From: Mucilaginibacter corticis
GTDB taxonomy: Bacteria > Bacteroidota > Bacteroidia > Sphingobacteriales > Sphingobacteriaceae
Length of the DNA stretch: 64,000 nt
Direction: 5' to 3'
Assembly (NCBI RefSeq): GCF_007558865.1
Contig: NZ_VLPK01000001.1
Coordinates: 2,232,001-2,296,000 of the forward strand
Each line of letters opens with the position of its first letter. Positions within the stretch are counted from its first letter, which is position 1. The position numbers and the translations under genes were made by a program. Below the pieces are notes generated by a model. That model saw nothing but the letters and a program-made list of their open reading frames with translations. It was not told where the DNA came from and did not search any database. Shown piece by piece: positions 52,098-58,760 of this stretch.

Positions 52098-52700
52098 ATG
52101 AGTACATTTAACCCGATGGATTGTAACGCTTATATCAATAATGGCAACCTTGAGCAATATTGTTTCGAGCTGTTCAACGCCCAACTTGGAAACGAAATTC
52201 GGGCCTTGCGGCTTTTGCATCCGGAAATCAGTTCTGAACTAAAAGAGATTGAGCAGACTATTAAAAAATTTGCGCTGAGCCAGGCGATTCAGCCGCGCCC
52301 GCAATTAAGAAACCGGATACTGTCTGCGGTCTTTGCGGAAGATAGCATCAGTCTGGATAACCTGCCGCCGACCAGCAAATTTTCGAACTATGAAAGCTGG
52401 CTGAAAGCCGTAGCGCATCTGATTCCAGCCGAACCCTTTGATGATTTTTTTGCGCAGGTCCTGCTGCAAAATGAGCAGATCGCCCAAACGCTGGTTATCA
52501 CCAAATTGAATGTACCTGAAGAAGTGCACGAAGAGGTAGCGGAAAGCTTCTTTATCCTGAAAGGCTCTTGCGCCTGTACCGTTGGCGAAGAGGTGTTTAC
52601 CCTCCATGCAGGCGATTACCTGGATATCCCCTTACATACCAGCCACGACATCAAAATTCTTTCGCCTTATGTGGTGGCGATCCTGCAACACCAGTTCTAA
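52098..52700 (+). CDS. RskA-like N-terminal domain plus cupin (soluble anti-sigma-like protein)
   Basis: 200 residues from the ATG at 52098; a TTG four codons earlier is less likely. Residues 10-80 resemble the anti-sigma N-terminal domain of RskA-type proteins (LEQYCFELFNAQLGNEIRAL, then RPQLRNRILSAVF). Residues about 110-200 form a cupin (NVPEEVHEEVAESFFILKGS, HAGDYLDIPLHTSHDI). No membrane segment. The layout resembles ChrR-type soluble anti-sigma factors. A region-2-only sigma protein follows after 53 bases. Confidence 0.7.
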   Translation: MSTFNPMDCNAYINNGNLEQYCFELFNAQLGNEIRALRLLHPEISSELKEIEQTIKKFALSQAIQPRPQLRNRILSAVFAEDSISLDNLPPTSKFSNYESWLKAVAHLIPAEPFDDFFAQVLLQNEQIAQTLVITKLNVPEEVHEEVAESFFILKGSCACTVGEEVFTLHAGDYLDIPLHTSHDIKILSPYVVAILQHQF

Positions 52701-52753
52701 ACATGGCATACTTTTGGCGTGCATTTCAATTCATCATCTTTTAATCCTACAGG

Positions 52754-53077
52754 ATGGCCTCGATTCTACTTTCCAACGATAATTTATTGAAAGCGATACG
52801 AGCTAAAAGCCGTGTCGGTGCCGAGGCTTTGTATGATCAGTACGCGAAGGTATTGTCTTTAGCCATCTTTCGTATCGTCCGGGACCGGGAGCTGACCGAC
52901 ACCCTGCTCGAGGAAACCTTTCATCAAATATGGGACGATGCCGTCCAGTATAACGAACACGAGACGCCATTGCTGGCCTGGATGTTAGGGATCGCTAAAA
53001 ATTTAGCTTTGCAGCAAACCACCGTAATTAAAACGGAAACGACCGAATCTGTTATTTTGGAATTTAAATTAGCCTGA
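52754..53077 (+). CDS. Sigma-70 region 2 protein without region 4
   Basis: 107 residues. Residues about 10-80 are a sigma region 2: AEALYDQYAKVLSLAIFRIV, ELTDTLLEETFHQIWDDAV and PLLAWMLGIAKNLAL. After that only 25 residues follow, with no helix-turn-helix, so -35 recognition is absent. The following 300 bases contain no region 4 in any frame that I can see. It may be a truncated ECF gene or a stand-alone region 2 protein working with the RskA-cupin partner upstream. Confidence 0.7.
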   Translation: MASILLSNDNLLKAIRAKSRVGAEALYDQYAKVLSLAIFRIVRDRELTDTLLEETFHQIWDDAVQYNEHETPLLAWMLGIAKNLALQQTTVIKTETTESVILEFKLA

Positions 53078-53384
53078 TCCCAGGGAAATGGCAATAGATG
53101 TAACCGAAGCGGCAAATGCAATATCGCATTTACCAGCCTTTGAGTTAGAGGTTTAATAAGTATTTCCTTACTGCGTTTTAGTACTTTCCCTTCCTCGCTG
53201 ATCATAGCCCAGCCGGTCCGCCAGCAGCCTCGCCTTTGTCCAGCCGGTAACCCCCGGTCAGGCTATCGCCAAATAATAAGACCTGTTTCAGGCGGGAAAA
53301 ACAGGCGAAGCTGCCAGCTTGTTTCCGTTTTTTTGTAACATTAGGGAAAAGTCCGTATCCAACCCGGCAAATCAAAGACCCTAG
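53078..53384. other. Intergenic stretch with a possible minus-strand remnant
   Basis: No complete gene. On the minus strand a frame ending at 53202 contains VLLFGDSLTGGYRLDKGEA, close to the first block of GDSL hydrolases, but nothing else of that family follows. The overlapping frame reads GWTKARLLADRLGYDQRG. A five-base C run at 53251-53255 lies between them. Confidence 0.35.
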
Positions 53385-53864
53385 ATGACCCCTTTCGAGG
53401 AAATATACTCACGCTACGCGCAGAAGATCTACCGCGTTTGCCTGGGTTATACCAATGACCCGGCGCAGGCGCAGGACCTGGTGCAGGAAACTTTTATTTC
53501 GGTCTGGAAAGGGCTGCCCGGCTTCCGGCAGGAGGCGCAGCTGGGCACGTGGATCTTCCGGATCGCCACTAACCATTGCCTGCGGGCGCTGGAAGTGGCC
53601 AAACGGATGCCAAAGGAAGAGCTGCCAGCTGACCTGGTGCAAACCGCTGAGTTTTCGCAGGAAGCCCGGCTCCGGTTTTTGTACCATTGTATCGCGGAGC
53701 TGGAGGAGACCGAGCGTATCATTATCTCGCTGGAACTGGAAGGCTTGCCGCAAGCGGAGATCGCTGCCATCGTCGGCCTCAGCCATGGCAATATCCGGAT
53801 AAGGATCCACCGCATCAAGGAAAAACTCAGCTTAAAATTTAAAGCCCATGGACAATTTGAATGA
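53385..53864 (+). CDS. ECF RNA polymerase sigma factor
   Basis: 159 residues with both regions. Region 2: FEEIYSRYAQKIYRVCLGYT, AQDLVQETFISVWKGL and LGTWIFRIATNHCLR. Region 4: CIAELEETERIIISLELEGL and the recognition helix AEIAAIVGLSHGNIRIRIH. The stop overlaps the next gene by 17 bases, and that membrane protein is the probable regulator. Confidence 0.9.
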   Translation: MTPFEEIYSRYAQKIYRVCLGYTNDPAQAQDLVQETFISVWKGLPGFRQEAQLGTWIFRIATNHCLRALEVAKRMPKEELPADLVQTAEFSQEARLRFLYHCIAELEETERIIISLELEGLPQAEIAAIVGLSHGNIRIRIHRIKEKLSLKFKAHGQFE

Positions 53865-54432
53865 CCTGAAATTACTGTGGCAGACGGCTAAGACGGATCG
53901 CCTGCCGGGGGCCGGCGAAATGCTGCGGTTGGTAAAGCGCTTCCGCAGCCAGAAGTTACGCAATAAATGGCTGGTGATCGCTTTCTCGCTTATCCTCGCC
54001 GCCATCATGCTGTTCGCTATTATCCTGGGGCATTTTCAAATGCTCAGCACCTATATTGGCGGAAGCCTGATGATGTCGGCTTGCCTGTTGCTTTCGGCAA
54101 GCAATATCCGCTCGCTCAAACGTTTCTATCAACTAGCGGATTCCAGTAATGCCGAGTTCCTGGCCTTTATCGAAAAGACCCGCCAGAACCAGCAGCGCTA
54201 TTACCAGAAAACCATGCGCGTGATCATGGTCTTGCTGTCCGCCGGCTGGCTGTCATACCTTTATGAGCCCGTCAGCAAACAGGGCGGCTGGCTGATCGCG
54301 CTTTATGCCGCGCTGATCGCCTACCTGGCCTTCCTATGGTTTTATATCAGGCCGCGTAACTATCAGAAGAACGCGGCAAAGCTAGATGCGCTGGAGGAGC
54401 GCCTGGAAAAAATCAATCAACAACTTAAATAA
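53848..54432 (+). CDS. Membrane protein coupled to the ECF sigma factor
   Basis: 194 residues. A cytoplasmic N-terminus (MDNLNDLKLLWQTAKTD) and a pair of helices at about 40-60 and 65-85, then a second pair at about 125-165 and a coiled C-terminus (LDALEERLEKINQQLK). The position and overlap with the sigma gene suggest an anti-sigma role, although no classical anti-sigma domain is seen. Confidence 0.65.
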   Translation: MDNLNDLKLLWQTAKTDRLPGAGEMLRLVKRFRSQKLRNKWLVIAFSLILAAIMLFAIILGHFQMLSTYIGGSLMMSACLLLSASNIRSLKRFYQLADSSNAEFLAFIEKTRQNQQRYYQKTMRVIMVLLSAGWLSYLYEPVSKQGGWLIALYAALIAYLAFLWFYIRPRNYQKNAAKLDALEERLEKINQQLK

Positions 54433-54437
54433 ACGTT

Positions 54438-54659
54438 ATGAAACAACCCCGCTTTTCAAAACCTGTACTCTTGCTGATCGTTACCGGTTTATTACTGACC
54501 ACCGGTACGCCCATGATCAGTCGGTTCATCCCCTTACCCGATGCCCTCAAAGGCTTTTTGAGCGGCCTTGGCCTTGCACTGGAATTTATGGCGCTCGTCA
54601 AAGCAGACCGTTATAAAAAGAAAAAGATATGTCAAACTTCAGCTCCTGAGCTACCTTGA
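54438..54659 (+). CDS. Small membrane protein
   Basis: 73 residues with two hydrophobic segments (VLLLIVTGLLLTTGTPMI, then GFLSGLGLALEFMALVK) and a basic tail. Starts five bases after the preceding gene, so it belongs to the same sigma-factor operon. Function unknown. Confidence 0.55.
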   Translation: MKQPRFSKPVLLLIVTGLLLTTGTPMISRFIPLPDALKGFLSGLGLALEFMALVKADRYKKKKICQTSAPELP

Positions 54660-54694
54660 TGCAAACCTGCGCGGGTTTTATTGGTTTATTCAAT

Positions 54695-54961
54695 ATGAGA
54701 ACAATTGCTTTGCTTGCCGTTATGCTACTAATGAATAAGATCAGTCAGGCGCAATCCACCGTTTAGATGGAGGTGGCCAGCTTCGGCCAAAACCAGTGCA
54801 TTGGCACTAAGATCGCACCGGCGGGGAACCGCCTATTTGTGTCCTTTCCGCGCCATGAGCCGTTCCTGTATGTGGAGAATACGCTGATATTGTCTGCGAC
54901 GCTCCTGGCTGAAAAGAAAATACCTTGCGCGGGCCTTCGTGTATACACCAAGATTACATGA
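54695..54961 (+). pseudogene. Royal-jelly-family (MRJP) gene remnant with in-frame stop
   Basis: An ATG at 54695 starts a signal peptide (MRTIALLAVMLLMNKISQAQ) that ends after three more codons in TAG at 54764-54766. The same frame continues with MEVASFGQNQ, IGTKIAPAGNRLFVSFPRHE and PFLY, the N-terminal strand of bacterial major-royal-jelly-family propellers as I remember them. A CAG to TAG change would explain the stop. After this the frame runs only about 30 more codons, while the family has 350 or more, so a large part is missing. Confidence 0.6.
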
Positions 54962-55225
54962 AGATCACCTGCTTTGCCAGTGATCTTCGTGTGCGGACAT
55001 TTCGAAACATTGCTTTATATTAATCCCCATTTTAATCAGTAACATTGACCTGTTGTAATAAATACCCGTATCTTCAACCGATCTAAAAAAGAGTTGTTAG
55101 GTCATCTATTATATTGTGGTTCGAATATTTCACCACTATGGTTTTGATTTCTGCCCCAGTTTGTTTAAAACGCGTAATTGATCGATGAAATTTTGGTCAA
55201 AACGCACAACGTGGGGAGCAAGAGT
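54962..55225. other. Intergenic stretch, no gene seen
   Basis: Between the royal-jelly remnant and a free-standing terminator no coding frame is convincing. GTGG and CCAC around 55116-55136 enclose TTCGAAT but do not form a proper tRNA T-arm. The terminator at its end, with no gene in front, leaves room for a small RNA, which is speculative. Confidence 0.35.
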
Positions 55226-55260
55226 AAACAAGCCGACAGAAATGTCGGCTTGTTTGTTTT
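55226..55260 (+). terminator. Free-standing intrinsic terminator with GAAA loop
   Basis: AAACAAGCCGACA and TGTCGGCTTGTTT form a perfect thirteen-base stem closed by the tetraloop GAAA, followed by GTTTTATT. It lies 265 bases after the nearest upstream coding remnant and 87 before the phosphodiesterase start. Confidence 0.85.
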
Positions 55261-55346
55261 ATTCCCTTAGCCAACCCGCCGCAAGTAATCAAAAGCTTCA
55301 TTTTTGCTTAACACCTTGCCTGAAAATACTTACTAATTTCGGCGAC

Positions 55347-56159
55347 ATGAAAACAGTTGCCTTATTCGCACTTTTACTGATCTGCCATTGTCAAATCAAC
55401 GCGCAAATGCCATTACCCAAAAGCAAGCATAAGTTCATCGTGATCGCTCACCGTGGCGACCATGTTGAAGTGCCTGAAAACACCATCGCGTCTTTTGAGC
55501 ATGCTATAAAAAATACGGTAGACTATGTAGAAATTGACTTGCGTACTACTAAAGACAGCGTGCTGGTAATTATGCATGATAATACCGTAGACCGGATGAC
55601 CAATGGTAAAGGTAAAGTAAGCGACCTTACATTCGCCCAGTTGTCACGCCTAAGTATTATCGACAAAGCCAAAGATTCAACTAAAAAATACCCGGTACCT
55701 ACGTTTGAAGATGTTTTGAAAACCTGCCGTAATAAAATACATATTTACCTTGATTATAAGAGCGCTGATGTAGCGAAAACATACCAAATGATCAAGAAGT
55801 ACGGCATGGAACATCAGATTATTGTATATATAAATGCACCTTCTCAATATACCGACTGGCGAAAAATAGCGCCTGAAATGCCATTGATGTTAAGCCTGCC
55901 GAATGACGTGAAAACCGCGGACGATCTGAATAAATTTTTATTGGCAACACCGGTTGCTTTGTTAGATGGCGATTACAGCGATTACACTTCTGCTGTTCTT
56001 CAGGCAGCAGTAAAGACAGGTATCCCGGCATGGCCGGATATTCAAAGCCCTAATGAAGCTGATAATTGGGCTGCCGCGATAAAAATGGGATTCCGCGGCC
56101 TGCAAACCGATCACCCTGCGGCGCTTATTGAGTATTTGAAAAAGAACGGGCTTAGATAA
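55347..56159 (+). CDS. Secreted glycerophosphodiester phosphodiesterase
   Basis: 270 residues from the ATG at 55347, which gives a proper signal peptide (MKTVALFALLLICHCQINAQ); the frame runs further upstream through the terminator and is not used. GDPD motifs: IAHRGDHVEVPENTIASF with the catalytic His-Arg, YVEIDLRTTKDSVLVIMHD with Glu-Asp and His, then VPTFEDVLKTC and IHIYLDYK. It hydrolyses glycerophosphodiesters in the periplasm. Followed by a terminator. Confidence 0.92.
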   Translation: MKTVALFALLLICHCQINAQMPLPKSKHKFIVIAHRGDHVEVPENTIASFEHAIKNTVDYVEIDLRTTKDSVLVIMHDNTVDRMTNGKGKVSDLTFAQLSRLSIIDKAKDSTKKYPVPTFEDVLKTCRNKIHIYLDYKSADVAKTYQMIKKYGMEHQIIVYINAPSQYTDWRKIAPEMPLMLSLPNDVKTADDLNKFLLATPVALLDGDYSDYTSAVLQAAVKTGIPAWPDIQSPNEADNWAAAIKMGFRGLQTDHPAALIEYLKKNGLR

Positions 56160-56167
56160 AGGGTTTT

Positions 56168-56199
56168 AAGCCCCGCATTTTTCGCGGGGCTTTGTTTTA
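56168..56199 (+). terminator. Intrinsic terminator after the phosphodiesterase gene
   Basis: AAGCCCCGC and GCGGGGCTT form a nine-base stem around ATTTTTC, followed by TGTTTTA. It begins eight bases after the stop codon and may also serve the convergent minus-strand gene. Confidence 0.85.
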
Positions 56200-56227
56200 T
56201 ACATTCGGTTGTAGACAGGCCGCTATA

Positions 56228-56428
56228 TTATTTTCTTTGCCCTTCGCCCAACATTTTGGCAATCATTCTCTGTACAGGGCAAAAGCCCATCGCCAATGCT
56301 ATCATTAACCCTGTCGCCGGTACATACAACAACCAACTTGCGTTAGTAAAACCTGTGATATAAATACCGGCCCATAACATAGCAGCCATCATAGCAAACC
56401 ATATACGCATTGAAGTTAAAGCTTCCAT
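56228..56428 (-). CDS. DUF2892/YgaP-like small membrane protein
   Basis: 66 residues with two helices (IWFAMMAAMLWAGIYITGF and WLLYVPATGLMIALAMGFC) and the conserved C-P ending FCPVQRMIAKMLG, as in DUF2892 proteins. It lies 39 bases after the peroxiredoxin gene and is part of a redox cluster. DUF2892 is often near rhodanese- or thiol-related genes. Confidence 0.8.
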   Translation of the reverse strand: MEALTSMRIWFAMMAAMLWAGIYITGFTNASWLLYVPATGLMIALAMGFCPVQRMIAKMLGEGQRK

Positions 56429-56467
56429 AATACTTAATTTTTAAATTAATTGATATTGTTACCCAAT

Positions 56468-57148
56468 TTAGTTCATAAGCGTTTCGCGGCTGCCTGGTTG
56501 TGCTGTTATGCGTAAATAAGGCTTTACGGTTTTCCAGCCGTCAGGAAATCTTTCTTTTGCTTCATCGTCTGATACTGCCGGAACGATGATCACATCTTCG
56601 CCATTCTTCCAGTTTACCGGTGTGGCAACCTTGTAGCCTGCTGTGAGTTGTAGCGAGTCTAATACGCGTAATATTTCGTCGAAATTGCGGCCTGTTGCCA
56701 TTGGATAGGTTAGCATCAGTTTGATTTTTTTGTCGGGGCCAATAATAAAAACGGATCGTACTGTTTGGTTAGTCGCGGCAGTTCTGCCTTCTGATGTGCC
56801 GGCTTCGTCAGCAGGTAACATATCATACAATTTTGCTACAGTAAGGTTAGGGTCGCCAATCATAGGATAGTTTACCGCATAACCTTGCGTTTCCAATATG
56901 TCTTTTGCCCATTCGGCATGTCTGTCCACCGGATCAACACTTAGCCCTATAACTTTGCAGTTACGTTGCAGAAATTGCGGGGCTATCTTGGCCATGTAGC
57001 CTAACTCGGTGGTGCAAACCGGTGTAAAATCTTTAGGGTGAGAAAAAAGGATTGCCCATCCATCACCTATCCAGCTGTGAAAATTGATGGTGCCTTCTGT
57101 GGTTTCTGCCTGGAAATCCGGAGCGGTGTCGTTTAATCTGATACTCAT
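56468..57148 (-). CDS. 1-Cys peroxiredoxin (Prx6 type)
   Basis: 226 residues. The peroxidatic cysteine is Cys45 in DFTPVCTTELG, preceded by FSHPKDF. The long C-terminal arm (KVATPVNWKNGEDVIIVPAV, then ERFPDGWKTVKPYLRI) is typical of the Prx6/AhpE-like 1-Cys class. It reduces peroxides with an external thiol. Its upstream region carries a Crp/Fnr-like palindrome, and a Crp/Fnr gene is next to it. Confidence 0.92.
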   Translation of the reverse strand: MSIRLNDTAPDFQAETTEGTINFHSWIGDGWAILFSHPKDFTPVCTTELGYMAKIAPQFLQRNCKVIGLSVDPVDRHAEWAKDILETQGYAVNYPMIGDPNLTVAKLYDMLPADEAGTSEGRTAATNQTVRSVFIIGPDKKIKLMLTYPMATGRNFDEILRVLDSLQLTAGYKVATPVNWKNGEDVIIVPAVSDDEAKERFPDGWKTVKPYLRITAQPGSRETLMN

Positions 57149-57400
57149 GATGTTTTTAGTTTAAATGGTTAAAAATGATTTGATCAACTTTGCATGAAAA
57201 AAGATCAACAGAACCAATAGAACGAAAGGATTTTATCAGCATAGGTATGCAGATAACCGTAACGGCTTTGTTGCCGGTTAATGGTAATACATTAAATACA
57301 ATTGCTATTTTACTACCCTGTGTTTTCATTGCCTGTTGTTTTGATACAACAAATATGCAACAGGCAGCAGGGCAGATTTTGTAACAAAGGATACAAAGCC

Positions 57401-57418
57401 TTGTAACAAAAGTTACAA
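57401..57418. promoter_or_regulatory. Crp/Fnr-like palindrome
   Basis: TTGTAAC-AAAA-GTTACAA, perfect seven-base arms with a four-base spacer, the geometry of FNR-type sites. It overlaps the 3' end of the Crp/Fnr gene, upstream of the peroxiredoxin gene. A related half site, TTTGTAACAAAG, is at 57378-57389, and GCCTGTTG/CAACAGGC form another inverted repeat at 57331-57365. Confidence 0.5.
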
Positions 57419-58054
57419 TTCGCTAAGCAGTTTTATTTGATTATAGTAAAGCAGTAGTTTATTGTCCATCTCGAGCTTTTTCAGTAACCGTGATACAACC
57501 ACACGATTAGTGCCAAGGTCGTCACCAATTTGCTGGTGGGTAAGATTGATTAGTGAGGTGCCTGTTGCCTTTGATTTCTCTTTAAGATAATTGATCAGGC
57601 GGTCATCCAGTTTTTTGAAAGCTAAATCATCAATACTCTTAAGTATCTCAGTAAAGCGGCTCAATATGGTCGACATCACAAAGCGTTTCCAGGTAGGGTA
57701 TTTTGCCATCCAACCATCCATCATATTCACAGGCACGCACAGCAGTTCGCTGTCTTCTTCGGCTGTGCCTTTGATCATACTAAAATGCGACATCATACAA
57801 CAGGTAAATGTCATAGCACAGCTTTCACCTTCCTTTACATAATACAGCAACAACTCCTGCCCTTCGTCATTCACCCGGCTTACCTTAAAGGTACCACTAA
57901 GCAACAGCGGTACAGCACGGATAGTTTGCCCGGGGTTGAGCATGGTATCACCTGCCTTTACAGTCATCAGCATGGAATTGGTTTCCATCTCAACCAGCAA
58001 AGCAGGCTCAAACACCGGTTCGAATTTATTAAAGGCAGACTTAACATCAATCAT
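57413..58054 (-). CDS. Crp/Fnr-family regulator with cysteine cluster
   Basis: 213 residues. A cyclic-nucleotide-binding-like domain covers about 20-130 (VKAGDTMLNPGQTIRAVPLL), with the cysteine group CAMTFTCCMMSHF near residues 79-91, which could sense redox state or bind metal. The C-terminal helix-turn-helix is LTHQQIGDDLGTNRVVVSR. The neighbouring peroxiredoxin, DUF2892 and cytochrome b5-like genes fit a redox-responsive regulator. Confidence 0.88.
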   Translation of the reverse strand: MIDVKSAFNKFEPVFEPALLVEMETNSMLMTVKAGDTMLNPGQTIRAVPLLLSGTFKVSRVNDEGQELLLYYVKEGESCAMTFTCCMMSHFSMIKGTAEEDSELLCVPVNMMDGWMAKYPTWKRFVMSTILSRFTEILKSIDDLAFKKLDDRLINYLKEKSKATGTSLINLTHQQIGDDLGTNRVVVSRLLKKLEMDNKLLLYYNQIKLLSEL

Positions 58055-58146
58055 GATCAGGCTTTTTAGAATCTAAATATAGTTAATTTTAGAGATGATG
58101 GTTGTATCATGATATAATAATGCCTGGCGACGTTGATAACATGTCT

Positions 58147-58383
58147 TTACGGCAATCTGCCTATCGCGTCAAAGTTTTGAAACACCCATTCGTCGTGTGG
58201 CGCGTCGCCAAGTTCGTGGGTTAGGTCCTGGCCGGCCCAGTGCTCATAATGTTTGCCATTGCGCCAAAGGCGGCTGCGCGTAACATCATATATCAGCCCC
58301 TTGTAGGCTATCCAAACCTCGGGCTTGTCCTGCCCGTTGCGCAGGGCCAGTTGTGATTTGGTGTATACAGGCAGATCGGTCAT
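58147..58383 (-). CDS. Cytochrome b5-like heme-binding domain protein
   Basis: 78 residues forming one cytochrome b5-type domain: YTKSQLALRNGQDKPEVW, IAYKGLIYDVTRSRLWRNG, the first heme-ligand region KHYEHWAGQDLT and the second ELGDAPHDE. The usual H-P-G-G is replaced by H-Y-E-H-W-A-G, as in bacterial stand-alone members. It probably carries or senses heme. It heads the minus-strand redox cluster, 92 bases upstream of the Crp/Fnr gene. Confidence 0.82.
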   Translation of the reverse strand: MTDLPVYTKSQLALRNGQDKPEVWIAYKGLIYDVTRSRLWRNGKHYEHWAGQDLTHELGDAPHDEWVFQNFDAIGRLP

Positions 58384-58495
58384 TGCAGCTTATTTGTTTG
58401 TCTTCAAAAATACATAATCCGGGCCGCCCGCAAAACCGCTCGTGTGCTTTGAATATTCAAACAAACTTGTCTCATCTGTTCCACGCGAATGTGTG

Positions 58496-58580
58496 ACAGA
58501 TGGAACAGTTGGTACAGTGTTTTTTACTAACTAATTGAAAAATAATGATTTGCTAAAAACAGATGATACAAATTGGTACA
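58496..58580 (+). repeat. Pair of imperfect direct repeats before the giant gene
   Basis: ACAGATG-n-ACA-n-TTGGTACA occurs at 58496-58516 and 58559-58580, 63 bases apart, about six helical turns. An inverted repeat CTGTTCCA/TGGAACAG (58476-58483 and 58501-58508) overlaps the first copy. The rest of the gap 58384-58760 is AT-rich, without a gene. Confidence 0.5.
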
Positions 58581-58760
58581 AAATGAAACAAAGGATAAGT
58601 CAGTAAATTTACAGCTAAAAATTGTATAAATGTCTGTATATTAGGTTATTGTAATTTTAGTTTCCAAATCTTTTTAGTTTGTGATAAATTTTTGATTAAA
58701 ACTAAAAAACTAATTGTTAACTTAGAACTACCCTAAGCCTAAACCTATCTAACCTATTTT

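Noticed and set aside
52924..53205. 93-codon minus-strand frame
   Set aside because: Mostly antisense to the sigma region 2 gene; its 5' end only grazes the GDSL-like remnant in another frame.
55110..55140. TTCGAAT flanked by GTGG and CCAC, resembling a tRNA T-arm
   Set aside because: The stem does not close directly on the seven-base loop, and no acceptor, D-arm or anticodon arm can be folded around it.
57190..57384. 64-codon plus-strand frame in the peroxiredoxin upstream region
   Set aside because: Lies in a region with repeats and a palindrome typical of a promoter; sequence composition does not look coding.
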